Source: Hymenobacter radiodurans (GTDB taxonomy: Bacteria; Bacteroidota; Bacteroidia; Cytophagales; Hymenobacteraceae). From it: a stretch of DNA of 64,000 nt. How positions within the stretch are numbered: position 1 is the first letter of the stretch; each line of letters begins with the position of its first letter. The position numbers and the translations under genes are program-made. Positions 51,701 to 61,069 of this stretch are shown here, piece by piece. The DNA lies in NCBI RefSeq assembly GCF_004355185.1, contig NZ_CP037922.1, positions 2,450,001 to 2,514,000 on the forward strand. The letters are read 5' to 3'. A model generated the notes under the pieces. It ran no database searches. It saw nothing but the letters and a program-made list of their open reading frames with translations, and was not told where the DNA came from.

Positions 51701-53016
51701 GAGCCTATCCTTTTGTATTTCGACCGCAGCAAGCTGGAAATCATCCTCACCAACCTGTTGGCCAACGCCTTTACCTACACCCCCGACAAGGGTCGGGTGG
51801 AGCTATCGGCAACTATTGTCGGCAATCCAGGGGGCGAAGCGGTGTTTAGCAACGGCCTGCTCACGGGTAACTACCTGAAAATAAATGTGACCGATACGGG
51901 CGTGGGCATCAAGGCCACGGAGCTCGACCTCATCTTCGACCCGTACTATCAGGCCAGTCATACCAGCACCCTGCGCATGAAGGGCACGGGCATTGGCTTG
52001 TCGTTGGCCAAGCAGTTTGCCGAGCGCCATGGGGGCCGCCTATCGGTAGCCAGCCGGGAGGGGCGGGCACCACCTTTGAGCTGCGCCTGCCCTTCGGCCG
52101 CCAGCATCTGGGGCCCGATGATATACAGGAAGAGGATGTGCTCGTCCACGAGGAGGACCTGCCCGTGGACGAGCAGCTGGAAAAAAGCCCCCCAAGTATG
52201 GCGGGCGCTGAGATTCCGGCCGGGCCACCACGACTACTGATTGTTGAGGACAATGAGGAGGTGCGCCAGTACCTGCAACAACTTTTTGAGGCGGAATATG
52301 AGGTTAGTACGGCGGAAGATGGCGTCGAAGGCTGGGAAAAAGCGGTAAGCCAGCTGCCCGATTTCATTATTAGCGATGTAATGATGCCGCGCAGCGACGG
52401 CCTGGAGCTGTGTCAGAAAATTAAGCAGCATCCCAAAACGGCGCACATTCCGGTGCTGCTGCTCACCGCTCGCACGGCCGAAACCCACGAGCTCGAAGGT
52501 CTGGGCATGGGTGCCGACGACTACGTGAGCAAGCCGTTCAATCCGACCCTACTGCAGGCCAAGACCGCCACCATGCTGCGCAACCGCCGCAAGCTGCTCG
52601 AGTATTACCAGCGGCAGATCCTGCTGGAGCCCACCGAGATAGTAGTGGCCGACGCCGACCGCCAGTTTTTGGAAAATGCCATGAGCGTGGTAGAAAAGCA
52701 CTTAGAGGACGCTGAGTTCAGCGTGCAGGTTCTGGTGCGGGAGGTGGGCATGAGCCAGTCCGTTTTCTACCGGCGCATCAAAAGCATTACCGGCCAGACG
52801 GCGGTGGAATTTATCCGGGATGTGCGGATGAAGCGTGCGGCTCAGCTACTGGCCCAAACCCAGATGCGGGTGTCCGAAGTAGCTTTTCAGGTAGGCATCG
52901 AGGATGCGAAATATTTCCGCAAAGCTTTCCAGAAGATATACGTGCTATCACCTTCCGAATACGCCAAACAACACCGACAAAGCCGGGAAGCCGCTGCCGC
53001 GCCTAATCAGGGTTAA
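48755..53016 (+). CDS. Hybrid two-component system regulator, four frame breaks
   Basis: About 1421 residues when restored. A GTG at 48755 gives the signal peptide MPSPLLFKRILPVLLLWLLRVGHSPAQ. Then a periplasmic double propeller (repeats such as GFIWVGTNRGLDRYDGYSL and GRLWVGTERAGLSLYN), a Y_Y_Y domain (RYAYQLVGYNQDWV...GTYTLHIKANNGEGVW), one membrane helix, histidine kinase (FFTNVSHELRTPLTLI; ILTNLLANAFTYTP; GTGIGLSLAKQF), receiver (FIISDVMMPRSDGLEL) and AraC-type HTH (FSVQVLVREVGMSQSVFYRRIKSITGQTAVEFIRDVRMKRAAQLL). It senses an oligosaccharide directly and switches on the locus. Frames break at 48843-48847 (C5), 49834-49838 (G5), 50464-50468 (C5) and 52060-52063 (G4); one base at each restores IAPRDFRFEHL, SAGGLNKVDL, QYAPQRPNSLRV and REGAGTTFELRLPFG. 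Confidence 0.9.
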
Positions 53017-53345
53017 GATACGGCTGATAAAGAGCGGATACGCCTTCACTCTTGTATCTAGCTTTAAACAAAGTAATTATGATGCCTGTGGCCTTCATCG
53101 CCTAATCGGAGAGTACTTATCTGTGATGAGTACGGCCCCTGTTATATCCTAAAAAGCCCCCACTCTCCGGGACGATTTTGTTAGGTTTGCTTTAGCTTCC
53201 TGGGCTCGGCCGGTGGGCTTTTTCGGTCCTATTCTTCTCGCCTGCTGTATACCGTATAAACTACGCCATTCTGCTGACTGGCTCGAAAGTCATTGACCCT
53301 CAGCTCCCACTGGCGCCCATATTTGCGTTGCTCTTACCTGACTGA
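53017..53345. other. Intergenic region after the regulator gene
   Basis: 329 nt without a gene. AAAAAGCCC at 53151-53159 and GGGCTTTTT at 53216-53224 could pair across a long GC-rich loop and act as a weak terminator. Confidence 0.45.
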
Positions 53346-54602
53346 ATGAAACGACGTGCTTTTGTTGCCAGCACCCTCACGGGCCTCTCGGCCTGTACGC
53401 TCCCGGCTTGGGCAAGTAGCGGCCCCGCGCCTCAGGAGACGGCATTACTACCCGTCGCGAAAGCCACCGACCGTGCTTATTGGCTGGACACGCTCCTGCG
53501 CCTAGTGGAGCCCGTGCTGGCGGCGGGGGCGCGAGGCCAGTTGAAGGCCATGATGCCGATCGAGGCGGCGCCTGGGCAGCAGGAAGGGCGGCGCGAGGTG
53601 TCTCACCTGGAGGCGTTGGGCCGCACGCTGGCCGGCCTCGCGCCCTGGTTGGAACTGACGGAGGTACCACGAGCCGAACAGGACCGGCAGCAGCGCTATG
53701 CCGAGATGGCTCGGCAGGCAATCGGTCATGCTACGAACCCCGAGTCAAGCGATTTTTTGAATTTCACGCAGGGTGGCCAGCCAGTGGTTGATGCGGCCTT
53801 TCTGGCGCACGGCTTATTGCGGGCCCCTACCCAACTGTGGGAAAAATTGCCCCCCACCACGCAGCAGCAACTGGTGCAGGCTTTGCAGAGTACCCGGGTT
53901 ATCAAGCCCGTATACAGCAACTGGTTGCTGTTCAGCGCCATTATTGAAGCAGCGCTGTTGAAGTTTACGGGCAATGGCGATTTGATGCGTATGGATTATG
54001 CCATCAAGGAGCATCAGACCTGGTACAAGGGAGATGGCACCTATGGCGACGGCCCAGACTTTCACTGGGACTACTACAACAGCTACGTTATTCAGCCCAT
54101 GCTGCTGGAGATAGTCAGCACCCTCGTTGCCGCCGGCAAAGAAAGCCCGGATCTTTTGAGGCAGTTGCAGGCGCGTGCGCAGCGCTACGCCGTCGTACAG
54201 GAGCGCTTGATTGGGCCCGATGGTTCCTTTGCCGCTTTTGGCCGCTCTCTAGCGTACCGCTGCGGCGCCTTTCAGCACCTGGCCCATGTAGCGCTACAGC
54301 AGCAGCTGCCGCCAGATTTGCCCCCCGGCCAAGTGCGCAACGCCCTGACGGCAGTGATCCGACGCACTCTCGAGCCGCGGGGGACTTTCGACGCAAAAGG
54401 ATGGCTACAGATTGGGTTGTGTGGCCACCAGCCAAGCATTGGCGAACGGTACATTTCTACCGGTAGCCTTTACCTGTGTACCACCGCGTTTTTGCCGCTC
54501 GGGCTGCCTCCCACGGCCGCGTTCTGGGCCAGTGCACCCCAGGACTGGACGGCCCGCCAAATCTGGTCAGGTCAGGATATAAAACCCGATCATGCCCTAT
54601 AG
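53346..54602 (+). CDS. DUF2264 family protein
   Basis: 418 residues. The N-terminus MKRRAFVASTLTGLSAC has a twin-arginine-like start and a possible lipoprotein cysteine (C17). The alpha-helical body shows AYWLDTLLRLVEPVLAAGARGQLKAMMP, PVYSNWLLFSAIIEAALLKFTG, HQTWYKGDGTYGDGPDFHWDYYNSYVIQPMLLEIV and AFGRSLAYRCGAFQHLAHVAL, the DUF2264 pattern. This domain is an (alpha/alpha)-barrel found in pectin and rhamnogalacturonan loci and thought to be a glycosidase; its reaction is not settled as far as I know. Two in-frame motif copies (LPPTTQ, DLPPGQ). Confidence 0.85.
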   Translation: MKRRAFVASTLTGLSACTLPAWASSGPAPQETALLPVAKATDRAYWLDTLLRLVEPVLAAGARGQLKAMMPIEAAPGQQEGRREVSHLEALGRTLAGLAPWLELTEVPRAEQDRQQRYAEMARQAIGHATNPESSDFLNFTQGGQPVVDAAFLAHGLLRAPTQLWEKLPPTTQQQLVQALQSTRVIKPVYSNWLLFSAIIEAALLKFTGNGDLMRMDYAIKEHQTWYKGDGTYGDGPDFHWDYYNSYVIQPMLLEIVSTLVAAGKESPDLLRQLQARAQRYAVVQERLIGPDGSFAAFGRSLAYRCGAFQHLAHVALQQQLPPDLPPGQVRNALTAVIRRTLEPRGTFDAKGWLQIGLCGHQPSIGERYISTGSLYLCTTAFLPLGLPPTAAFWASAPQDWTARQIWSGQDIKPDHAL

Positions 54603-54777
54603 ATAGGCATTAGAGTCGTTATTATTTGCGCGGGGAGTGGATGCCGACGCATGCCACACAGAGCCTAATGGGTTTATCGCATTGGTGACTCCAGGCAGAA
54701 CCGGGTGCCAAAACCAGACAGTTCTACAGCCGAGCGCATACCTTCGCGGCTTCGTGACCTTCTCTGCTTCTCCTGTC

Positions 54778-55542
54778 ATGCGGGCAATCCGTAGCTTTTA
54801 TCCCTTCCTCCTACTCCTTGTCTTTCTGCTGGCCATGTGGGTTATGGTCTCCTTCCAGAGCAAGGCACCGACCAAGATTATGCCCTTGGGGGACTCCATC
54901 ACCCACGGCAACCGCATCTACAACAGCTACCGTCGCCCCTTATGGCACTCGCTGCAGCAGGTGCTGTATGCGGTAAACTTCGTGGGCGGGCGTATACTCA
55001 ACAAAGGCGGGTTGGCCCCAAACTTCGATTTTGATTGGGACCACCAAGGACAGTGGGGCTGAACCACGGCCATGCTGCTGGCGGAAAGCCGACAGTGGGC
55101 TCTCGATTACCAACCCGACATTGTGCTACTGCACGCGGGCACGAATGACTGCTTTGCCAAGCAACCAGTTGAGGAGATCCGAGATAACCTCGGCCGCATC
55201 ATCGACGAGCTACGGAAGGGAAATCCCCGAGTGAAAGTGCTACTGGCGCAGTTAATCCCGAGTGCGCCGCCCTATGCAGACCTTAACCCAAAGATTACGG
55301 CCCTGAACGCACTGCTGCCTGCCCTGGCCCGCGTGAAAACGAGCACCCAATCCCTTGTGGTGGTTGTGGACCACAACTCGGGTTTCAGCCAGGAAGCGGG
55401 TGTGGACCTGCACGACGGATTGCACCCTAATGCCCAGGGCGAAGCTAAGATGGCCGCGCGCTGGTACCAAGCCTTACAAGCGCCGGCGCTGCTGGGCCCG
55501 CCGCCGACCCAGCATGCATTATTGGGGAGTTCATCTCCCTGA
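54778..55542 (+). pseudogene. SGNH-hydrolase esterase with in-frame TGA
   Basis: 254 codons plus a stop in the middle. A membrane anchor or signal (MRAIRSFYPFLLLLVFLLAMWVMV) is followed by block I MPLGDSITHGN, then FDFDWDHQGQWG-TGA-TTAMLLAESRQWALDYQPDIVLLHAGTND (block III G-x-N-D) and DLHDGLHPN (block V D-x-x-H). The TGA (55060-55062) lies in one frame with both halves. In related esterases a tryptophan (TGG) is expected after HWG, so a single G-to-A change explains it. Relatives include rhamnogalacturonan acetylesterases, which fits the locus. Whether this is a real nonsense mutation or a base-call error cannot be told here. Confidence 0.75.
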
Positions 55543-55789
55543 CGGCGGGCTTTGGCAAAGGGCAAGCCCTCTCTTTCTCAAGCATGTGAAGCGCATTTAA
55601 GAGAAAGCTTATCCTGCTAATGCAGAGTAGCGTTCTTATCAGTCAGCGCTTCACAAACAGACGTCTCAATAATAGCAGGGTGCTTAGCTACTTGTTGGGA
55701 CATGCTACTCGCTGCTACCGAAGTAAGAATTGACCCGGATACCACTTACCCGCTGCTAGCCAAGCCCGTAATTCAGCCGAAACCTAAGA

Positions 55790-58642
55790 CTACTTTGCCA
55801 GCTTACCCGTTGCATCCAGCAGGGTTACCTTCCCATTGGCAAAATTCTTTACTTCCTCCAGCTGCGTTGCTTTATCGCCCACCACGACGTACACCATCTC
55901 TTTTTCGGACATGTACTTGCCGATGGTGGCTTTAAAATCAGCCACCCCCATCTGCATAAGCAGCTGCTGGTCGTCCTCAATAAACTTCGGCGACTTGTTG
56001 AATTTGCTGATGCGGCGCAGGATGCCCAGCTTCGCGCCCTGACTTTCATACACCAGCGTGTTGCTCTTCATAATTTTGCTTTTGGCCGTCTCCGTGTCGG
56101 CTGGGCTAAAAGTAGGGCCGTAGTTGGTTAGTAGCTCTCGGATAAGCTGCAGCGAGGCTCCGGTGGCATTGGCGCGTACGCTCGTCGTCACTACGAAGGG
56201 TGCCACCTCCTTTAGCTCCTGCACCGTGGAATTGGCGCCGTAGGTGTAACCTTTCTGAATGCGCAGCAGCTGGCCCAGGCGCCCGCTGGTGCCGGCGCCC
56301 AGCAGGGTATTGGCAAAAGTGGCTTTACTCATGTCGGGGTCAGTGCCGGCCAGCGCCAGCTTCCCGATGTAGAGCACCGATTGCTTGGCATCGGGCACAT
56401 CAATGAAATAAACATTGCCCCCCAGGGTTTGGGCAGGGATAGTCTGCGAGGGCATACTCACCGTTTTAGCGGCCCAGCTGGTTTCCAGCGGCTTCAGCGC
56501 GGTGGCTACTGTGTTCTGGTCGATGGCGCCCACTACGTGCACGGCTGCTCCGGAAGGCGAGATATTCGTGTTGTAGTACACTTTCAGGTCGTCCAGAGTA
56601 ATGTCGGCAGTTGTCTCCAGCGTACCACTGGCCGGGGTACTTAGAATGTGGTTCGGGCCATAAAGCAGTTTAAAGAAATTCTGGCTTGCCACGGCCGCTG
56701 GATTAGCTTCCTGACCTTTCAGGCTGGTAGCCAATGAGCGTTTCAGGCGGGTAAACTCGGCCACATCCCAGCGCGGCTGTAGTAGCATTTCCTGCACCAG
56801 AGCCAGGGTGGGCGCAAAGTTGCGGGCCAGGCAGCGGGCCTGCACCCGGATTTCTTCGTTGGTGCTATTTACCGAAATGGTGGCGCCCAGCAAGTCAATG
56901 GCCTCCTCCAGTTGGGCTGGGGTTTTCTGGGCCGTGCCCTGCATCAGCAGCTGGGCCATTAAGGATGCCGTGCCGGCCTTCTCCAGGGGGTCCAGGGTAT
57001 GGCCACCGGGTATGGTAACATCAAATGAAACGAGCGGGATTTCACGATTATCGATGCCGTATACTTTCAGGCCATTGGCCAGTGAGGTGTTCCAGATGGC
57101 AGGCACCTTGAACAAGGGCGTTTCGAGGAAAGGCGGCTCCGAACGGTCATTTTTAGTCACGGTTTTCTCAAATTCGGCCTCCTTACCCTGTCCTACATCC
57201 TCATTCTGGACGCCAGCTACCACCTTTTCCTGATACACCGTCGCGAGTTGCGCACCCGGCACCACGAGGTTTTGCTGGCCTTTGGGCACCACGCTGGTCA
57301 TCACATAGGGCTTGCCTTTCAGGTACTGGTTATACACCCGCATCACGTCTTCGCGGGTCACAGCCTGGGCTAGTTTCGCGGCCTTGGTCAGGTAGGCCGG
57401 GTCGCCGGCAAACTCGTTGTCGCGACCCATCTGCAGGGCTTTACTCAGTACCGACTCCACGCCGGAATACAAGTCGGTTTCAATTTTGGCCCGGATGCGC
57501 TGGAGCTCCGTATCCGAAAAGCCCTGCGTTTCAAAACGCTGCAAACCCTCCTGAATGGCACTGTGAACCTGATGCAGGCTGGTGTTCGGGTTTGCCCGCA
57601 CCTGAAGGATAAATTCGCCCGCCAGCTCACTGCTGTATTGATAAGTATTCACATTGGGCGCCAGCTTCTGCTCTTCCACAATCACCTTGTAGAGGGGCGA
57701 ATTTCGGTTGCCGGCCAGCAACTGGCTCAGCACATCCAGGGCGTAGGTGTCGCGGTGGTACTCGTGGATGCTGGGAAATACCATCTGCAGTTGGGGCAGA
57801 CGGGCAAAGTTATCTTCTAGATACAGCGACTTCACCTCAGTCAGGGTAACGGGTCTGGGTCCCAGGGGCTTTACCTCCGGTCCTTTTTTAATCTCACCAA
57901 ACCAGCGCTCCACTTTGGCCTTTGTTTCAGCAATGTTAATGTCGCCGGAAATAACCAGGGTAGCGTTGTTAGGGCCGTAATACTGATGGTAAAACTCCTG
58001 TACATCGGCCAGGGTGGCAGCCTGCAAATCGGGCAGCGAGCCAATCACGGTCCAGTTGTAGGGGTGGTCGGCCGGATACAGATTTTTGCGCAGTACTTCG
58101 TTGGTAAAGCCATAGGCTACGTTGTCGTAGTTCTGGCGCTTTTCGTTTTTCACCACTTGAATTTCGCGGGCCAAAGCCTCGGCGGTCACCGTCTTAATCA
58201 TGTAGCCGAGCCGGTCGGAGTCAATCCACATGATTTTGTCGAACGCGTCCTTCGGTACCACTTCGTAGTACTGCGTGCCGTCGTTCCAGGTACTGCCGTT
58301 GCGCTGTCCACCCCACTCCTCTATGAGCTTGCGATTGGCACCCACCGGCGCATTTTCCGAGTCATTGAAGGACATATGCTCAAAAAAGTGAGCAAAGCCA
58401 GTTTTTCCGGGCTTTTCACGGTTGGAGCCCACGTGCATAATCGTGGCCACAGCCACGATAGGATCTGAGTGGTCTTCGTGCAGCACTACCTCGAGGCCAT
58501 TGGCCAGCACAAACTTTTCGTAAGGCAAGGAAAACGAACTTGTCTTGGTCGCCGAAGGCTTTTGGGCTGTTTTGCAGGAGGAAGTAGCCGCAAGTGAGGC
58601 GGCCGTGAGCAGCAAGGCCGCAAGGGTAGTAGTCTGACGCAT
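55790..58642 (-). CDS. M16 family zinc peptidase (pitrilysin-like)
   Basis: 950 residues. Lipoprotein signal MRQTTTLAALLLTAASLAATSSC (C23). Two M16 halves: the first has the active zinc site H85-F-F-E88-H89 in TGFAHFFEHMSFN with the distal Glu near 167 (VVKNEKRQN); the second half (from about 500: VYGIDNREIPLVSFDVTIPGGHTLDPLEKAGTASLMAQLLMQG) lacks the HxxEH motif, as is usual. It degrades peptides in the periplasm or at the outer membrane. Separate from the polysaccharide locus. Confidence 0.93.
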   Translation of the reverse strand: MRQTTTLAALLLTAASLAATSSCKTAQKPSATKTSSFSLPYEKFVLANGLEVVLHEDHSDPIVAVATIMHVGSNREKPGKTGFAHFFEHMSFNDSENAPVGANRKLIEEWGGQRNGSTWNDGTQYYEVVPKDAFDKIMWIDSDRLGYMIKTVTAEALAREIQVVKNEKRQNYDNVAYGFTNEVLRKNLYPADHPYNWTVIGSLPDLQAATLADVQEFYHQYYGPNNATLVISGDINIAETKAKVERWFGEIKKGPEVKPLGPRPVTLTEVKSLYLEDNFARLPQLQMVFPSIHEYHRDTYALDVLSQLLAGNRNSPLYKVIVEEQKLAPNVNTYQYSSELAGEFILQVRANPNTSLHQVHSAIQEGLQRFETQGFSDTELQRIRAKIETDLYSGVESVLSKALQMGRDNEFAGDPAYLTKAAKLAQAVTREDVMRVYNQYLKGKPYVMTSVVPKGQQNLVVPGAQLATVYQEKVVAGVQNEDVGQGKEAEFEKTVTKNDRSEPPFLETPLFKVPAIWNTSLANGLKVYGIDNREIPLVSFDVTIPGGHTLDPLEKAGTASLMAQLLMQGTAQKTPAQLEEAIDLLGATISVNSTNEEIRVQARCLARNFAPTLALVQEMLLQPRWDVAEFTRLKRSLATSLKGQEANPAAVASQNFFKLLYGPNHILSTPASGTLETTADITLDDLKVYYNTNISPSGAAVHVVGAIDQNTVATALKPLETSWAAKTVSMPSQTIPAQTLGGNVYFIDVPDAKQSVLYIGKLALAGTDPDMSKATFANTLLGAGTSGRLGQLLRIQKGYTYGANSTVQELKEVAPFVVTTSVRANATGASLQLIRELLTNYGPTFSPADTETAKSKIMKSNTLVYESQGAKLGILRRISKFNKSPKFIEDDQQLLMQMGVADFKATIGKYMSEKEMVYVVVGDKATQLEEVKNFANGKVTLLDATGKLAK

Positions 58643-58786
58643 CGTCCGGAGTAAATTACCGTTGAGATAAGAACAGTAATATTAGTGGTTTTATCCCAGT
58701 GGCGAACAGGATGGCAGCCATTCCTTCTTGAGGGTGACGTTCAGCAGCGGGGCGACAGTGGAGTTGGGGTAGCGATGGCAGTCTTC

Positions 58787-59317
58787 TTACTTAATGGTGG
58801 GTAACTTACCCGTCCAGCGATAGCGCATTCCCCACCACCGTTGCCATAAGAACAACTTAATTCGCCAAGGCCACCGTTGCCAATTGCTGTGGAACGAGCC
58901 TTGCCCCAACGCATATGGGGGAACGGGTACAACGACATGAAAGGGTGGATACCCCTCCTGTTGGTGACAGATATCACCGGCCTGTTGACGTAACCGTCGG
59001 TCAATGCATAGTTCAAGCGTTGTCTTCCTGGCTCGGGCCAAGTAAACAGACAAGTCGATATATACGGGCACATGCTGTTCCACCCACAATCGCTCCACTA
59101 CCTCCGAGGCCGTTAATCGTCGGCCAATTTCTAGTTTCCGCTTCTGAAAATGCACCAACTCGAGTGGACTGAGATAGGAGGCATCCTCCGTCATCGTATC
59201 GGGCCGAATCACGAAATCCACCGTATCTGCTAAGCGATTCCAGCACACGGTCCGAGTAAAGACCAACGCACTTTTCGTAGCTAACTCCAGATGATAAGCA
59301 AAGTCTTCCTTGGTCAT
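58787..59317 (-). CDS. Unrecognised protein
   Basis: 176 residues, no signal peptide, no membrane helix. The first part MTKEDFAYHLELATKSALVFTRTVCWNRLADTVDFVIRPD has the look of a small soluble alpha/beta domain; the C-terminus is strongly basic and rich in tryptophan (FHSNWQRWPWRIKLFLWQRWWGMRYRWTGK). I do not recognise a family. It has its own spacing of about 145 nt to the M16 gene and stands alone. The coding frame is plausible by composition, but only comparison could confirm it. Confidence 0.6.
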   Translation of the reverse strand: MTKEDFAYHLELATKSALVFTRTVCWNRLADTVDFVIRPDTMTEDASYLSPLELVHFQKRKLEIGRRLTASEVVERLWVEQHVPVYIDLSVYLARARKTTLELCIDRRLRQQAGDICHQQEGYPPFHVVVPVPPYALGQGSFHSNWQRWPWRIKLFLWQRWWGMRYRWTGKLPTIK

Positions 59318-59573
59318 GGACTGGTTGCTTGGGCCGTTGGAGGTGACTCTATAGGGCTAAATGTAAGCGTTAAGGCACTGCTCCAACAATCCTGCTTTTT
59401 ATATAAAGCTTGCAACGATTGAAAAGCAGATTACCGCTTACTCCCAATTCAGTCCGATACGCCAGTGTTAGCGGATGTTATATAGAGTTATAATTATAGG
59501 CCACAATTATTGCTGCCAAATGTTCTATAGAGTCGCGAAAACAGACCACGTACAGTCATGTAATCTTTATTCC
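59318..59573. other. Intergenic region
   Basis: About 255 nt, AT-rich in 59390-59560. Nothing specific recognised. Confidence 0.4.
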
Positions 59574-59963
59574 CTAAGCTGCCGTTACTGCCACGGTCAG
59601 CAGGAAAAAGGAATCCTGATGGGCGTACACGCTATGCGGAACACCAGCGGGCAACATCAGTAGCTGACCGGCTGTTAGGATAAACGACTGCTGAGCCGTG
59701 CGGAAAGTGATTTGGCCTTCGAGCACCTGCACGGTGATTATGCCGGGAGCAGTATGCGTTTTTAGCTCGGCCCCTTTGTGCAGCCCTAACAATACTAAGC
59801 GCAGGCTCTCCGACTTGAAAAGCGTAACGGCGTGCCGGTCGCTGGATGTCCAGCTCTGGGTTTGCTTGGCCTGCACTATCGCATGCTCCAGATCCATTAC
59901 CTGTGCGGGACTATCGAAGGCAGCGTTTGCTGTTGCTTTCGAAGCAGTGGTTTCGGTGCTCAT
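59574..59963 (-). CDS. Cupin domain protein
   Basis: 129 residues from the ATG of MSTETTASKATANAAF (59963). One cupin barrel: LRLVLLGLHKGAELKTHTAPGIITVQVLEGQITFRTAQQSFILTAGQLLMLPAGVPHSVYAHQDSFFLLTVAV, with the usual G-x5-H-x-H position reduced to KTHTAPG and the second-motif PAGVPHS. Such small cupins often accompany haemoglobin or nitrite/NO genes; here the truncated haemoglobin lies 58 nt upstream on the same strand. Confidence 0.8.
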   Translation of the reverse strand: MSTETTASKATANAAFDSPAQVMDLEHAIVQAKQTQSWTSSDRHAVTLFKSESLRLVLLGLHKGAELKTHTAPGIITVQVLEGQITFRTAQQSFILTAGQLLMLPAGVPHSVYAHQDSFFLLTVAVTAA

Positions 59964-60021
59964 AGAAAGAGTGGATTTTGTGGCAGTTGTTAGGCTGAGG
60001 ACAGCGGTATTGAAGCTTAAG

Positions 60022-60408
60022 TTACAGAATAGAGAGCGGATTGGGACGCAGGCGGCTCTCAAATACATGAGCAATATTCTGAGCCCGCAGCTTGGCTTCC
60101 TCCGCTACTGGCCCGGCGAACAGCTCATCCACTGTGCCCAGGAATAGCGTCAGCCAGCGTTGAAAATGCTCCCCAGCAATGGGCAGCGGAATATGCTTGA
60201 GGAAAGGCTGCCCGTGGTAGCGCGAAGTGTGCAGCAGCAACCCACTCCAGAAATCGTACATGCGCGGCATGTGCGCTGGCCAATCGACGTGGGCGAAATC
60301 ATTAAAGACGGGCGCCAGTAAAGCATCCGCATTTACCTTATTGTAGAAGGTGTCGACCAACAGCTTGATGTCGTCCTCAGTTTGGATATCGGAGCGGGAA
60401 GTAGGCAT
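60022..60408 (-). CDS. Group III truncated haemoglobin
   Basis: 128 residues from the ATG of MPTSRSDIQTEDDIK (60408). It fits the group III 2-on-2 globins: KLLVDTFYNKVNADALLAPVFNDFAHVDWPAHMPRMYDFWSGLLLHTSRYHGQPFLKHIPLPIAGEHFQRWLTLFLGTVDELF. The proximal His is in EHFQRWL. It binds a haem ligand such as O2 or a nitrogen oxide. Neighbours (cupin, cbb3 oxidase maturation genes) fit life at low oxygen. Confidence 0.9.
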   Translation of the reverse strand: MPTSRSDIQTEDDIKLLVDTFYNKVNADALLAPVFNDFAHVDWPAHMPRMYDFWSGLLLHTSRYHGQPFLKHIPLPIAGEHFQRWLTLFLGTVDELFAGPVAEEAKLRAQNIAHVFESRLRPNPLSIL

Positions 60409-60442
60409 GTAACAGTTAATGAGAAAACGCAAAATGGCTTGC

Positions 60443-60456
60443 GGGGGGCTTTTTTA
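60443..60456 (-). terminator. G6C motif at the end of the membrane protein gene
   Basis: A GGGGGGC plus T6 stretch overlaps the TAA of the membrane protein gene and ends near the haemoglobin leader. No pairing arm was found, so a terminator role is uncertain. Confidence 0.3.
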
Positions 60457-60930
60457 CGCGTGTTGGACGTGTCGACGCTGCGCATTCAACGTCTGCCGAT
60501 TGAGGGTAAAATAGGCCAGGGCACCGGTGCCTAGCAGCAGCAATAATTTTACCACCTCGGCCACGATATACAGCAGATGCAGGGAATTGGGTGGCGGCGG
60601 GTTGCCGCTCAGCAGCGCCTCGGCCCGCACATCAAGCGCCGGCAGCAGCCAGAAGGTTTGCAGAAGCAGCACCAAACTTAGCAGCGCCAGCCCCGCTCCC
60701 ACGCGCCGGTCGGGCCGCAGGTACAAGACGCTGATAACAGCCAGGGCGCAAAGCCCGATTTCCACCTTGTTCAAGGCATGAAACACGATGCGGCCTATGC
60801 CCACACCCAATGGCACTGTAATGTGCGGGGCCGTGAATTTAAGCGGGGCTTCCAGAAAAGAAATGCCCCCCACCATACCAGCCCACAGAAACAGGGCGGC
60901 AACAAGCACGAGAGAAAGTAACTTACGCAT
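60454..60930 (-). CDS. Small four-helix membrane protein
   Basis: 158 residues from the ATG of MRKLLSLVLVAALFLWAGM (60930). Four hydrophobic helices at about 5-25, 50-70, 80-103 and 120-145. The pattern (GGISFLEAPLKFTAPHITVPLGVGIGRIVFHALNKVEI) suggests a membrane-embedded protein with a conserved E and H. I do not recognise a named family. It diverges from ccoI and shares the 61040-61069 palindrome, so coregulation with cytochrome oxidase genes is likely. Confidence 0.75.
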   Translation of the reverse strand: MRKLLSLVLVAALFLWAGMVGGISFLEAPLKFTAPHITVPLGVGIGRIVFHALNKVEIGLCALAVISVLYLRPDRRVGAGLALLSLVLLLQTFWLLPALDVRAEALLSGNPPPPNSLHLLYIVAEVVKLLLLLGTGALAYFTLNRQTLNAQRRHVQHA

Positions 60931-61039
60931 AGCAACGTAGGAGCCGCGTGCACACCGCAGCCGATTAGAAAATAGAGGCGCGAGCTGCCACAGTCGCGCT
61001 ACAGCACAAAGGTCGGAGGAGTTCCTTTGGGCAAGTCTA

Positions 61040-61069
61040 ACATCAATCAAGCGGCGGCTTGATTGATGT
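61040..61069. promoter_or_regulatory. Palindromic operator between membrane protein gene and ccoI
   Basis: Perfect 13-nt arms (ACATCAATCAAGC / GCTTGATTGATGT) around 4 nt, 58 nt upstream of the ccoI start and 110 nt from the divergent gene. The core ATCAATCAAGC-N4-GCTTGAT and a GTCAT 4 nt further recur before ccoN at 63786. Confidence 0.7.

Noticed and set aside
12031..52063. Programmed ribosomal frameshifting at the G/C runs
   Set aside because: Sites vary in position within each gene, four in one gene would cut output drastically, and no stimulatory structure is shared; a missing base is simpler.
55060..55062. TGA as a selenocysteine codon
   Set aside because: The position is a conserved tryptophan, not a cysteine, and no selenocysteine hairpin or machinery is visible.
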